The notes under the pieces were generated by a model. It had not been told where the DNA came from and made no database searches. It worked only from the letters and a program-made list of their open reading frames with translations. From positions 46,876 to 66,875 of the forward strand of contig CAUYUJ010004294.1 in the NCBI GenBank assembly GCA_963575745.1: a DNA stretch of 20,000 nucleotides, in the 5' to 3' direction. Source of the stretch: Prorocentrum cordatum. Taxonomy: Eukaryota; Sar; Dinophyceae; Prorocentrales; Prorocentraceae. This document shows, piece after piece, positions 6,912-15,203 of this stretch; positions within the stretch are counted from its first letter, which is position 1, and the number at the start of each line of letters is the position of its first letter. A program made the position numbers and the translations under genes.

Positions 6912-7250
6912 TCAATACTTGGGCCATAAGCCCTTGTGAATTATCTCGGCATAACTCCTCCTGGTCGGCGTGATCTCACAACGCCTCTCTGGGGGAAGCT
7001 CGGGAGAAGCTAGACATTCGGAAATTAAACCACGCATCTGCCGGCTACCATAAAACCCGCACGAGCTACATACCCAAATATTCAACAAGTGAGTATACAG
7101 GAGGTAGTGACTGGGATGGGTCCAACGACCTCCGATGTGCACACACTGACCCTTCGGCGCTCGAGAGAAATTCTGGTCTTGTTGAATTAGCTCGAAACAC
7201 TGGCTGCGTCTCCACCCGGTCAAGGAGGCCTGAGACGCGCTCCCACGACA
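6912..7250 (-). pseudogene. C-terminal zinc-ribbon segment of the retroelement
   Basis: Downstream of the RNase H, in a different frame, the minus strand encodes HIGGRWTHPSHYLLYTHLL, then WVCSSCGFYGSRQMRGL, a further Cys (LISECLASP), and the end AEIIHKGLWPKY before a stop at 6912. The C-x2-C near 7059-7070 followed by a third Cys suggests a metal-binding tail of the kind seen at the end of dinoflagellate RT/RNase H polyproteins. The frame change relative to the RNase H implies an indel between about 7250 and 7330. The exact switch point is unclear because the protein-like frame is ambiguous there. Confidence 0.5.
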
Positions 7251-7252
7251 TC

Positions 7253-9565
7253 TCAGGCAACTTTTCCATCCTCGGACAACGAGTGGGAGGAAGAAAAGAG
7301 AGCAAGAGCGGAAGCAGAGGGGGGAGGACAACGGGACTTTTTTCCCACAGCACGGACACCAAAACCTTTTTCCTCAGCGATCGCCTCCAGGGTGGCACGC
7401 AAAAGACGACGGCGCACCAGCCATGCCATCTGCTCCGAGCGAGAAACCTTCTGCCGAAAGGAAGCAGGCACGCGGGCCTCGAGCGCGGCCACGCCCGCCA
7501 CCTCGTCAGCAGCTTCGTTCCCGATAGCCATCCAAAAGAGACTCGAGTCAGCATGCTCGCGAGCAGACTGGTGTGACGAAACCTGCAGGACGGTGACTTG
7601 GTCGAAATTCCGACTGGTGCGCAACTTGCCAAGCCTGGACCACAAATCTGCGGCGTCGCCCTGAGGGTGAGCGAAACGCTTCTGGTGCCAGCCAATCATA
7701 ACTGATTCATTGTCAGTAATGTAGATCATATGGCCAGCACTAAATTCAACTGCAACGATTAGCCCCGGCAGCTCTCCTCTCGGGGCCGTCTGACGGCGGC
7801 CTGGAAAAGGGCCACGGATGGAGGCGTCAATGACGCAAGGATTGAAAGATGACACTGCGACAACTCCGACGCCTACCCTGCGCAGAGCCTCGTCTCTCGA
7901 CTCTGGGCCTCCACTGGTTTCGCCGAGAAGAAGTAGTGGCTTGGTCGCTGAGCCTGTGCCCAGCGATCCTGATCGTAAGGGGCCCTCGACCCCACTAGCA
8001 AGCCAAAAGGGCTCACTCGCTGGGGCCGGGGTGGACGTCCATTCCGAAGGTAGGAGGCCCCTCAGCCAAAAGCATGGCCCCGACTCGCGCCGGCTATAGG
8101 CCTGCGCCACTAGGCACTCGGAGGCTTCAAAGGCAGGCGAGCCAACGTTCCTTGGGCAGGCCCAGCACCTATGAAACTGCGTCTCGGGGGCAAGCTTGCA
8201 TCTAGGACACAGAGTGCTCTCGAGGCCACCGACTTCGTCAGAAACTCTCTGCAGTGGCCACGAGCCGCCTGCCGCGATGCAGAGCATGAGCTCCGCTAGC
8301 CGATGCCCCTTGTGGGCCCGCTCTAAAGATCGAATATAACTACGATAGGATCTGTTGTCGGCCCCGTGCCCCAGCCCACCGCCACAGAAGTGAGTCGCCG
8401 CAGCTTCCCACTGCCTGCGCTTGACGGCGGACTCGAACCCGTGGATGAGATCGCTGAAATCCGCGTCTGGCCCGAGGTCGCCGTCGAAGATGAAAGCCCC
8501 GCGGCCCTCAACTCCACGCGGCTTGGCCCCCCACTCGGTGGCCGTCACGGGGCCCCAGTCATACTGCAAAAGACGTGTGATGACAGCTGACAGTGGGCCG
8601 CGCACGTTCCTGCTGCGCAGCGACGGGGCCATGCCCCTGAACCGCTTGGCCACTGCAGGCCAGGCAAGCTGAATGCCAGCTCGAAGACGTCTCTCACTGA
8701 ACCAGGTCTGCAAACACATCGTCAAACAGTCGCACGGGTGACGGTCAACGCACCTTAAGTCCAACACCGTCGTCAGACACCGTCCACGTCGGGCAGAACT
8801 CGCGACATGTCCCAGACGCCTCCTCATGTTCAACATGGCCGAGCCGTGCACTCCATACACTTCGTGGCCGTAATGGCCTGCAGGTTGAGCTCCAGCAGCC
8901 CCCAGCTTCATTGTCGGCCTGTAGCGCCGACTCGCCCTGGCAAAGCGAGCGATGCGACCATGCATGGCGGTCGCCTTGTTCACTCGCTTCCGTTGGGTAG
9001 CCCGCGCGCGCCGTCCAGCTCCAGAGTCGATCCCCAGGAAGCTGGTCAGCAGGGCAGCTGTGACCTGAACGCCATGCCGACGGAGACGGGCGACGATGTG
9101 CTTCGCGTCCTGGTGCTTGGAGCAGATGACGACGCTCTTGCTTGCCACCTGAAGCCCCTCGCTGCCGAGAAGGTCACTGGTCTGCCAAAGAACCTGCACT
9201 AACACTGTCCTGATGTGTCGCCGCGACCCTACAACATACTGAGACAGGTCGTCGACCCACAGCCGCACGTCGACGCCTGGGTGGGCCGACGTCAGCTTGC
9301 CGAGGATGAAGTAGGTCATGCAGCGCGCGAACCTCGTGCCGCTGCGTAACCCTTGGATCACGCTGCGGCTCGGCTGGGATTCTTCTGAGAAGCACTCGCC
9401 CTGCGCCAGCGTCCGCGGCGCCAGGCAGAGCTGCAGCTCCAGGAAGAGGATCGTGGGCGGGAAGCCCAGCGCTAGCGCCGTCTTGGCTAAACGGAGCCAG
9501 CAAATACTGTCGTAAAAAGATTGGATGTCGAGGAGCCCGCGCCCGCACGTGACGCCCAGCCCAAG
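7253..9565 (-). pseudogene. Reverse transcriptase (catalytic part), zinc knuckle and RNase H
   Basis: Numbering is from the frame's first codon at 9619. RT motif A is LLDIQSFYD (Asp31, 9527-9529). Motif B is SVIQGLRSGTRFARC (residues 86-100). Motif C is LWVDDLS (Asp123-Asp124, 9248-9256), the catalytic pair that supports polymerisation. A knuckle follows at residues 471-488 (CPRCKLAPETQFHRCWAC), resembling zf-RVT. RNase H spans roughly residues 560-715 (7475-7942), with Glu616, Asp636 in YITDNES, His683 and Asp705 in GNEAADEVAG. The usual first Asp (TDGSGG) appears as Glu567 in LGETSGGP. The frame stops at 7253. The RT N-terminal motifs lie in another frame upstream, so this is half of a broken polyprotein. 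Confidence 0.85.
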
Positions 9566-9996
9566 CTGCGGAGGAAGGCTTCTCGCAGCGCCGAGTTGCC
9601 CTCCACCGCGGCGTCCCACTGGGGTTGAGGCTCACGCGACCACTCCTTGATGAGCGGCTCGCGCGCCATAGACCAAATGCGAGGCACCATCCCTACTAGC
9701 CCTATGATCCTGTCGCCGCCTGCCTTCTTCGGCAAGAGACGTCCGAGGATGAGGAGGAGCTGCCAAGGCCAGCTGAAGCACGCCTCCACAGCCGAGAGCA
9801 CCTGCGCCAAATTGTCGAGGCCCTCAGGTGGGAGCCGCTCCACGTCGAGCGGCGAGAGTCGATCAACTCCCTGCCCCGCTCGAGGTCGCATCTTGTGCGC
9901 GGCCGCCTTCAGCATCTCCCCCGTGAATGGAGGCAGCTCCTGAAACTCCGCTTCGGCCTTGATCGAGTCCATGGTCCTGAGCAGCTGCACCTGGTC
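9560..9996 (-). pseudogene. Reverse transcriptase N-terminal part (fingers), shifted frame
   Basis: This frame begins right after the stop at 9997-9999. It carries FTGEMLKAAAHKMRPRAGQG, VDRLSPLDVERL, then LLPKKAGGDRIIGLVG and MVPRIWSMAREPLIKEW, and SALREAFLRSLG. The K-K-x-G-G-x-R block followed by R-x-W matches RT motifs 1-2 in the fingers. The segment leads directly into motif A, but that lies in the next frame, so an indel of one or two bases near 9560 is needed. Beyond that point this frame runs to an unrelated stop at 9487. Confidence 0.75.
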
Positions 9997-10240
9997 TTAA
10001 GGGGTGTTGCCCCAGAGGCCGTGCCACTTCTGGACCTTGGAGTCGATGATGTCCTTGGGGTGGTGCAGGGCGCCTGTGGGGGTGATGATCTCCAGGGGCG
10101 CCGCTGGGATCTTCTTGATGTTTTTGTGCAAGATGTTAACCGAATAACCCTCCACAATCCAGGTCTTGAGCTCATCCAAAGAAGCATGCAGAGCTTTGCT
10201 CCTCTCTCGGCCACCGCCACCATGTCCGTCAGAGTCTCGA
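9997..10240 (-). pseudogene. Upstream retroelement segment, same frame as the RT N-terminus, ended by TAA
   Basis: The frame contains LHASLDELKTWIVEGYSVNI, LHKNIKKIPAAPLEIITP, HHPKDIIDSKVQKWHGLWG and then a TAA at 9997-9999. It is in phase with the RT segment that follows, so one stop codon separates two collinear pieces. It probably corresponds to the linker N-terminal to RT in such elements. No catalytic motif is visible. Confidence 0.55.
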
Positions 10241-10690
10241 GCGAGTGGCCGTCGGGGGACTTCACATGTTCGAGCCTGCTGCTCCACGTCCATACCCTGG
10301 GCAGAGCGAGGTGTGCCTTCTCTGGGTAGTCCGTCACTAGCTTCTGGCATGCCTGAAGAAGAGTAGCGCGCTGTCGTGGGCCATTGCCCCTCCGTCGATG
10401 ATGAGCCAGGCGCCCCAGCACTGTGTGGCATCGTGACCACCATGTACTGCAGCGGTCCAACAGCGGGAGGGCTCGTCTGCGCTCCGACATACGCACCTCG
10501 TGTACTCGAAATCGTGGTCCTTCTGCCCTGCGCGGGCGCCTGGCTGAGGGTACCATCTCATGATCCTCGTATACAGCGCCTTCCAGAGCTAGCGCCCATG
10601 CCCCATAGAGACCGCTGACATGATCGATGTGTGCAGCTCCAGCTTTGTAAGCCAGAGAGTCGCGAACCACACCCCAGGCGCATGGGGTGT
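10240..10690 (-). pseudogene. 5'-most recognisable part of the retroelement, frame-scrambled
   Basis: Protein-like fragments alternate between frames. Reading leftward there is AYKAGAAHIDHVSGLYGAWA and LEGAVYEDHEM in one frame. Next come YTRCVCRSADEPSRCWTAAV and HGGHDATQCWGAWLIIDGG in a second, then QACQKLVTDYPEKAHLALPR back in the first. Assignment is by composition only, because overlapping frames are open through the region. It ends against the polypurine tract. No AP-type or restriction-like endonuclease motif can be seen, so the element is either 5'-truncated or its 5' part was replaced by repeat. Confidence 0.4.
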
Positions 10691-10705
10691 GGAGAAAACC
10701 AACGT

Positions 10706-11480
10706 GAGCCCAGGAGGAGGAGAAGAGGAGAAGCAGGAGGAAAACGGAGGAAAAGGGGAGAAGGAGGAGGAGGAGGAGGAGGAGGAGGAGAAGGAGGAGG
10801 AGGGAGGAGGAGGGAGGAGAGGAAAAGGGGAGGGGGGAGATGGGGGAGAGAAGGGAAGAGGGAAGGAGAGAGTCAGAGGAGGAGGAACGGAGGATTGAGG
10901 AGGAGGAGGAGAAATGGAGGAGGTGGGAGAAAAGAGAGAGGTGACGGAAAGGAGGGAGTGAGGAGGAGAGATGGTGCGATACAGGGGACGGAGAGCGGAG
11001 AACGGGAACGAAAGGGAAAGGAAAAGAGGAGGAGGAGAGATGATGTTCGAAGAAGGAGGGAAAGAGGAGGAGTAGGAGGAGGAGGAGGGAGGAGCAGGCG
11101 GAGATGGAGGCGGGGGTAGAGATGGACCGAGGAGAAGGAGGAGGAGGATGAGATGAGGAGGAAAGAGGCGGAGGAGAGGAGGAGGAGAGGAACGACACGG
11201 AGAGGATAGAGAGGAGGATAGGAGGAAGGAAGGAAGGAGAAGGAGGAGGAGGGAGGGATGAGGAGGAAGGAGGTGAGAGGAACGAGCACAGAATGCCAGC
11301 GCACAGGAATGAGGAAGAGAAAGGATTTGGAAAGGGATAAGGAGGAGGAGTGGAGGATAAGAGCGAGGGAAGGAAGACGAGGACGAGGAGGAGGAGAAGG
11401 AGAGGAGGAAGCGGAGAGGTAGGAGAGGGGGAGGATAAGAGGAGGAGGAGGAATAGGAAGGTATGCGGGGGAGGGAAGAG
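10706..11480. repeat. Long polypurine GGA/GAGA tract
   Basis: About 770 bp are almost entirely purine on the plus strand. GGA runs (for example 10760-10815) mix with AGAGGAAAGG and GGAACGGAG words, and rare pyrimidines fall mostly after CG or AC. The long open frames on both strands (Glu/Arg/Gly or Ser/Leu/Pro) are repeat translation. Such mirror-like purine tracts can form triplex DNA. Confidence 0.92.
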
Positions 11481-11511
11481 GGAGGGGAAGGGAGAGAAGC
11501 AGCACCACATG

Positions 11512-11535
11512 CAGCAGCAGCAGCAGCAGCAGCAG
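11512..11535 (+). repeat. (CAG)8 microsatellite
   Basis: Eight uninterrupted CAG triplets sit between the purine tract and a GC-rich segment of about 150 bp (11536-11690). They read as Gln in one plus frame, but that frame is not otherwise protein-like. Confidence 0.95.
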
Positions 11536-11689
11536 CGGCGGGGGCGCGGGCCCGGACGCGGGGGCCTCGGGTCGCGCGGAGCCGCCGCTCTGGCCCTCGG
11601 GGTCCGAGCACTCGTCGGAGCCGGCGGGGGGCCACACGTCGGAGCTCCCAGCCTCGGCGGCCGGGCGGGGGTCCCCCCCTTCTCCTGCT

Positions 11690-12003
11690 CCGCCACCTGC
11701 TCCTCCTGCTCGTCCTGCTCCTCCTGCTCCTGCTCCTGCTCCTGGTCATGCTCCTCCTCCTCCTCCTCCTCCTCCTCCGCTCCTCTTCTCCTCCTCCTCC
11801 TCCTCCTCCTCCCCTCCTTCCCTCCAGCCTCCTCCTCCCGTCCTCAACCCTCCCCCGTCTTCCTCCATCCTCCTGCGCCCCCTCCTCCCTTGTCACTCAC
11901 TCAGCCTTATCCTCGCCTCCTCCTGCCCCCTCCATCCTCGTTCTCCTCCTCGTTCTCCTCCCCACACTAACTCCTCCTCCTCCTCCTCCTCCGCCTCCTC
12001 CCC
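11690..12003. repeat. Polypyrimidine CTC/TCC tract
   Basis: Pyrimidine-rich repeat with CTCCTGCTC and CTCCTCCTC units plus more irregular CCTTCC/CTCAAC sequence. It is the opposite orientation to the tract at 10706-11480, so the two form a purine-to-pyrimidine switch. A plus-strand retroelement fragment starts immediately after it. Confidence 0.9.
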
Positions 12004-12008
12004 TATAG

Positions 12009-12495
12009 GTGCGTGACGCCTGCAGGACTTTGAGTGCCCCCATCCCAGGAACCTCCCCAACGTGTGTGGCCAAGCTGCTCGAGATTGCTTGGCATGATCA
12101 GTTAGCTGAATGTGTTGCCGCCAAGATGGGACATCCAGGCGAGCAGCTGCAGGTCTCCGCCGTGCACGCCGTGCTCAGCTCTTCCGAATGGTCCAAGCAG
12201 CAGCGCGGCACCCTCCTCGCCGTTGTCACCCAGAGTATCTGGACCATGGAGCGCGCCAGAGCAGCAGGATATGACGCGCCCCATGGATGCCCCTGTGGAC
12301 ACCACAAAGACAACCTCCAGCATCGTCTCCTGGAATGCCCCAAGACCGAGACTGCCAGATCAGAGTTCACGAGTGGGGAGCTTCTTAGGTTGAAAGAACC
12401 CATCCCGAGCTGCTGCTCCATTCTTCGTCTCGGTTTCCAAGTTGCCCCCAACTTCTCGGGGGGCCCGCCCCCAGGCACTGGTTTGGAAGCTGCTC
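12009..12495 (+). pseudogene. Retroelement zinc-knuckle region (between RT and RNase H)
   Basis: One frame encodes VAKLLEIAWHDQLAECVAAK, then WTMERARAAGYDAPHGCPCG and HHKDNLQHRLLECPKTETA. Residues Cys94, Cys96, His105 and Cys110 (12288-12338) give a C-x-C-x8-H-x4-C pattern like the zf-RVT knuckle that precedes RNase H in LINE-type polyproteins. The frame stops at 12503, but the continuation lies one frame over, beginning between 12442 and 12500. A single small indel therefore separates it from the RNase H. Confidence 0.65.
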
Positions 12496-13041
12496 GCTTC
12501 TGATGTCGAGACCCCGAATTTAAGGCCTGAGGAAGCTTGTAAGGGAGACGTCTTCATAGATGGAAGCTGTACGTGCCATGGGCACTACAATGCCGACGTT
12601 GCTGGGTTTGCCGTAGTGTGCATGGTGAACGGAGGTGAGTTTGCCACTCTGAGCGGCCGTGCCGGTGCCCTGGGATCCCAAACCTCTGGAGCCGCCGAAC
12701 ATCTCGCCGCTGTCGCGGCTTGCCGCCCGTCCCCCAGCATAGATAACATTTACTCAGACTATACAAGGGTGCTCCAGCTGCACGGCAGCGGCGGGTACCC
12801 ATGTCGGAATAGGTGGGCTGGCTGTGAAGTGCTCGCGGGCGGAGGTTATTGCAGCCTCGGCCCCACACTCCAGAAAGTTCAGGCCCATCAGAATCTGGAC
12901 ACCCTGCCCCCTGGTAGTGAAGAGTTTAGATTAACGAGCGGCAGCGATGCCGCAGATGAGTTGCCAAGGCCGCAGCAAACCTTGGCAGCCAACCCAGTCG
13001 TGATAAAGCAGAGAGTATCTGAGCGACAATGCTCTGAGTAA
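12442..13041 (+). pseudogene. RNase H domain with complete catalytic set
   Basis: The frame contains GDVFIDGSCTCHGH (Asp40, 12559-12561), SGAAEHLAAVAA (Glu86, 12697-12699), IDNIYSDYTRVLQL (Asp106, 12757-12759), VQAHQNLD (His149, 12886-12888) and SGSDAADELPRP (Asp172, 12955-12957). These are the D-E-D-D residues plus His expected of a type I RNase H, which removes RNA from RNA:DNA hybrids during reverse transcription. All key residues survive although the element is truncated and frame-broken. The first Met is not a meaningful start. The frame ends at 13041, and a further element-like stretch (TYLRYAAKAVGEWPAIAP) follows to about 13150 in a neighbouring frame. Confidence 0.75.
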
Positions 13042-13198
13042 GACGTACCTTCGATACGCTGCTAAAGCCGTTGGAGAGTGGCCTGCGATTGCCCCTTGTC
13101 AGAACAAGGCGCTGGCCAAGCCCGCCAAGAGCCTCTCCCCTCCCTCGGGGTTGCCTCGGCCTTGGCCTCCTGGGACCCTCGGGCCCCGTCCCCTGCGC

Positions 13199-13320
13199 CC
13201 CCTCCTCCTCCTCCTCCTCCTTCTCCTCCTCCTCCTCCTCCTCTCGCTCCTAACGCCTCCTCCTCCTCCTCCTCCACGCACTCCTCCTCGCTCCTCCTCC
13301 TCCTCCTCCTCCTCCTCCGT
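13199..13320. repeat. (CTC)n tract splitting the plus-strand retroelement
   Basis: Two CTC runs are separated by short GCTCCTAACG and CACGCACTC-like interruptions. Element-like sequence lies on both sides, so the repeat expanded or was inserted within the element. Plus-frame Leu/Ser/Pro runs here are not counted as coding. Confidence 0.9.
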
Positions 13321-13325
13321 CCCCT

Positions 13326-13510
13326 GTGGCCCCTCGTGTGACCCCGAGGGCACACGTCTGGGCGACTGTCAAGGGCCAGCGCCCATGCACGATTTGCCGC
13401 ATCCGCGTCCGCTCGATCATCTGGCAATTGAAACTCGAGGCCGCCCCACAACAACGGGGCCGAGCTGCAGTTGCCGCGAGCGCAGCCAGGCCGACACCCC
13501 AAGCGTGCCG
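13326..13510 (+). pseudogene. Zinc-ribbon remnant at the retroelement C-terminus
   Basis: Just after the CTC tract a frame reads RAHVWATVKGQRPCTICRIR and VRSIIWQLKLEAAPQQRG. His10 and the C-x2-C pair (Cys codons at 13386 and 13395) look like half of the Cys/His ribbon that ends many dinoflagellate RT/RNase H polyproteins. Further right the frame becomes Ala/Pro/Ser-rich and the family cannot be followed. It stays open to about 13820, which I do not regard as evidence of a gene. Confidence 0.4.
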
Positions 13511-13859
13511 CGGCCAGCCCCATCGTGTCTGGTCTCCCTCCGGTGCCGCTGGCGCAGCTGCTCCGCGGAGCAGCACCGAGCCAGGCAGGGAGGCCGCCCC
13601 GCCCTGGTGGGCAGGTGGCCCGAGCTCATCGTGCAACTGCGTGCTGGCCCTTCACCTCCTCCCCCGCGCGGGCCCTGCTCCTGCGTGCTGCCCCTGGCTG
13701 CTCGTGCTGATCCCAGAGATCCTGGCGTCGCAGCCGGTTCGGCTCGAAGGACTCTCGAAGAAGGGGTCCAAGGCTCTGGTCGAGGTTGTCCTCATGATGT
13801 TGCATCTTTTCCGTGGCGTATGACCCCAGGGGTGCTCTCGCTCCCTGTGCTCCTGTTCG
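13511..13859. other. GC-rich sequence without a clear gene
   Basis: Several plus and minus frames overlap, rich in Ala, Pro, Arg and Ser. This may be the continuing tail of the plus-strand element. I can support no boundaries. Confidence 0.35.
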
Positions 13860-13864
13860 TCGTG

Positions 13865-13976
13865 GTCGTCGTCCTCCTCCTCCTCCTCCTCCTCCTCCTC
13901 CTCCTCCTCCTCCTCCTCCTCCTCCTCCTCCTCCCCCTCCTTCCCCTCCTCCTCCTCCTCCACCTCCTCCTGCTCC
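13865..13976. repeat. (CTC)n microsatellite
   Basis: A nearly perfect CTC run starts after GTCGTGGTCGTCGTC, with a CCCCTCCTTCCCC interruption near 13932-13946. Right of it, a 20 bp unit (GGCTACTCCC-CCCGATGG) is duplicated at about 14018-14057. Confidence 0.92.
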
Positions 13977-14162
13977 CAGCTCTTTCCCGATGGTGGCCGC
14001 CATCTATCAGCAGTAGTGGCTACTCCCGCCCGATGGCGGCTACTCCCTCCCGATGGTCTTCATCGGCTCATCCGCCTCCTCTTCATGCGCACCCTTGCCC
14101 TTGCTGCAGCGGACACATCTCAGCTCGGCTACTCGCTCTACCCCCATCGCGGCCGCGGGCGC

Positions 14163-14447
14163 GCCTCCTCCTCCTCCTCCTCCTCCTCCTCCTCCTCCTC
14201 CTCCTCCTCCTCCTCCTCCGCCTCCTCCTCCTCCTCCTCACTCCGGCCTCCTCCTGCTCCTCCTCCTCGTCTCCTCCTCCTCCTCCTCCTCCTCCTGCCT
14301 CGCTCGGCTCATCCTCCTCCTCGCTCATCTCCTCCTCCTCCTCCTCCTCCTCGCTCCTCCTGCCTCTGCTTTGCTTCCGGCGGCTTCCTCCTCATCCTCC
14401 TCCTCCTCCTCCTCCTCCTCCTCCTCCTCCTCCTCCTCCTCCTCAGC
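14163..14447. repeat. (CTC)n array
   Basis: Long CTC runs are broken by CCG, CTG and CTCGCTCC variants. It starts immediately at the left inverted-repeat arm. Poly-Ser, poly-Leu and poly-Pro frames across it are ignored. Confidence 0.92.
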
Positions 14448-14687
14448 CGTAGGCCTTTTGGCGTCGGGCGGGCGTGGTGTGGTTCTCTGCGCCTCCACGT
14501 GGCGCCGGGAAGACTCCCCGGCAGCAGGCAGCTCGCCCGCCCCCCCTCGGCGACGAGCACTTCGCTGCGACACCGCAGGGCAGAATGGTGCCATTGGATG
14601 GGCGCCGCAAGCGGCCAGGTCCATCGCAAGCGAGCGGAGGGCCCACGAGAGGGCCTGCGGGCCAGCTGGTCAAGCCATCCAACCGCG
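14448..14687. other. Unique interior of the inverted-repeat pair
   Basis: GC-rich non-repetitive sequence is open in several frames on both strands (for example GDEHFAATPQGRMVPLDG on plus and WPLAAPIQWHHSALRC on minus). None has a recognisable motif and the competing frames make coding uncertain. Confidence 0.3.
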
Positions 14688-14752
14688 AGGAGGAGGAGGA
14701 GAAGGAGGAGGAGGAGGAGGCTGAGGAGGAGGAGGAGGAGGAGGAGGAGGCG
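14688..14752. repeat. (GGA)n run, right tail of the inverted pair
   Basis: This GGA run has one GCT and two AAG interruptions. It is the only sizeable GGA run on the plus strand to the right of 11.5 kb, which is explained by its inverted arm. Confidence 0.92.
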
Positions 14753-14920
14753 CGGCCGCGGCCGCGATGGGGGTAGAGCAGCTGCGCAGGGCGCAGGCAC
14801 CAGCAGCAGCAGGCCAAGACACTGCCTGCCCACGCGCGGCCGCGCCTCCGAGCCAGCATTTGTGCAACCGAGCCAGGCGGGCAGAAGCGGCACACGGCTG
14901 GCTAGGGTTGGGTCGCGCGT

Positions 14921-15052
14921 GTCCCCCTACAGGGGGATTTTCGAAGAAAAAAAAAACTCCAAAAATGCTCCGAAATGGTCAAAAAAGATGATCAACAAGT
15001 AGCCCCCAGACTATTTTTGGACTATTTTTGGATATTCCTCCTGTAGAGGGAC
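14921..15052. mobile_element. Small AT-rich foldback element (MITE-like)
   Basis: The ends GTCCCCCTACAGGGGGA (from 14921) and the complement of TCCTCCTGTAGAGGGAC (to 15052) match with two substitutions. Subterminal sequence also pairs: CTCCAAAAATGCTCC on the left versus ATCCAAAAATAGTCC on the right arm's complement. If bounded by the TA at 14928-14929 and 15044-15045, the element is 114 bp with CAGG..CCTG ends. The A/T-rich interior contrasts strongly with GC-rich flanks. It encodes nothing. Confidence 0.65.
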
Positions 15053-15059
15053 AGGCCCG

Positions 15060-15200
15060 ACTTGAGGCCGAGGCGACGAGGGCGAGCAGCGGCGACCGCA
15101 GGTGCGAGCGTGCTGGGCACCGGCAGCCTCCGCAGGTGCGAGCGCGAGGGGAGCCCGCGGCCGCTCCCGTTCGGCGCGTGCGAGCGGGGAGAGCAGTCTG
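15060..15200. repeat. Degenerate ~40 bp GTGCGAG repeats, left block
   Basis: GTGCGAG occurs at 15102, 15136 and 15178, with GGCAGCCTCCGCA at about 15122. The same words recur in the same order at 16414-16500 on the other side of the CTC array. The repeat is too diverged for an exact unit. Confidence 0.45.
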
Positions 15201-15203
15201 CTC

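Larger units (their letters stand above)
6780..10690 (-). mobile_element. Degenerate non-LTR-type retroelement (RT, zinc knuckle, RNase H, zinc ribbon)
   Basis: Read right to left, this interval contains, in order, an N-terminal linker region, a reverse transcriptase, a CCHC-like knuckle, an RNase H and a C-terminal CxxC ribbon. This is the order seen in LINE-like elements with RNase H. I see no LTR, integrase, protease or endonuclease. The 5' part ends at the polypurine tract (about 10700) and the 3' part at the GGA/GAT microsatellite. The coding sequence is spread over all three minus frames with at least one stop (9997-9999). The copy is therefore inactive as annotated, unless some shifts are introns. 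Confidence 0.8.
12009..13510 (+). mobile_element. 5'-truncated retroelement fragment (knuckle, RNase H, zinc-ribbon remnant)
   Basis: Plus-strand remnants follow the same order as the C-terminal half of the minus-strand element: pre-knuckle region, CxC...H...C knuckle, RNase H, a short tail, and a CxxC ribbon. The RT is absent. The recognisable sequence begins immediately at the end of the CTC tract. A second CTC tract (13199-13320) splits it between the RNase H tail and the ribbon. Its sequence is clearly different from the first element, so it is another family or an old copy. Confidence 0.7.
14135..14779. repeat. Inverted-repeat pair: 30 bp GC-rich arms fused to CTC and GGA tails
   Basis: The left arm (14135-14174) reads GCTCTACCCCCATCGCGGCC, continues GCGGGCGCGCC and goes straight into CTC repeat. 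The right arm (14740-14779), on the minus strand, is identical except for one base and also goes straight into CTC on its own strand (GGA on the plus strand, 14688-14752). Outside the arms similarity drops sharply. The interior (14448-14687) is unique. The whole could fold into a large hairpin. Confidence 0.8.

Noticed and set aside
8429-8441. tRNA-like B box (GGGTTCGAGTCCG) on the minus strand
   Set aside because: It lies inside the conserved retroelement frame (HGFESAVKRRQW), has no matching stem or A box, and is probably coincidental.
13151-14452. 433-codon plus-strand frame resembling a multi-pass hydrophobic protein
   Set aside because: The poly-Leu segments coincide exactly with CTC runs, so these are not membrane segments.
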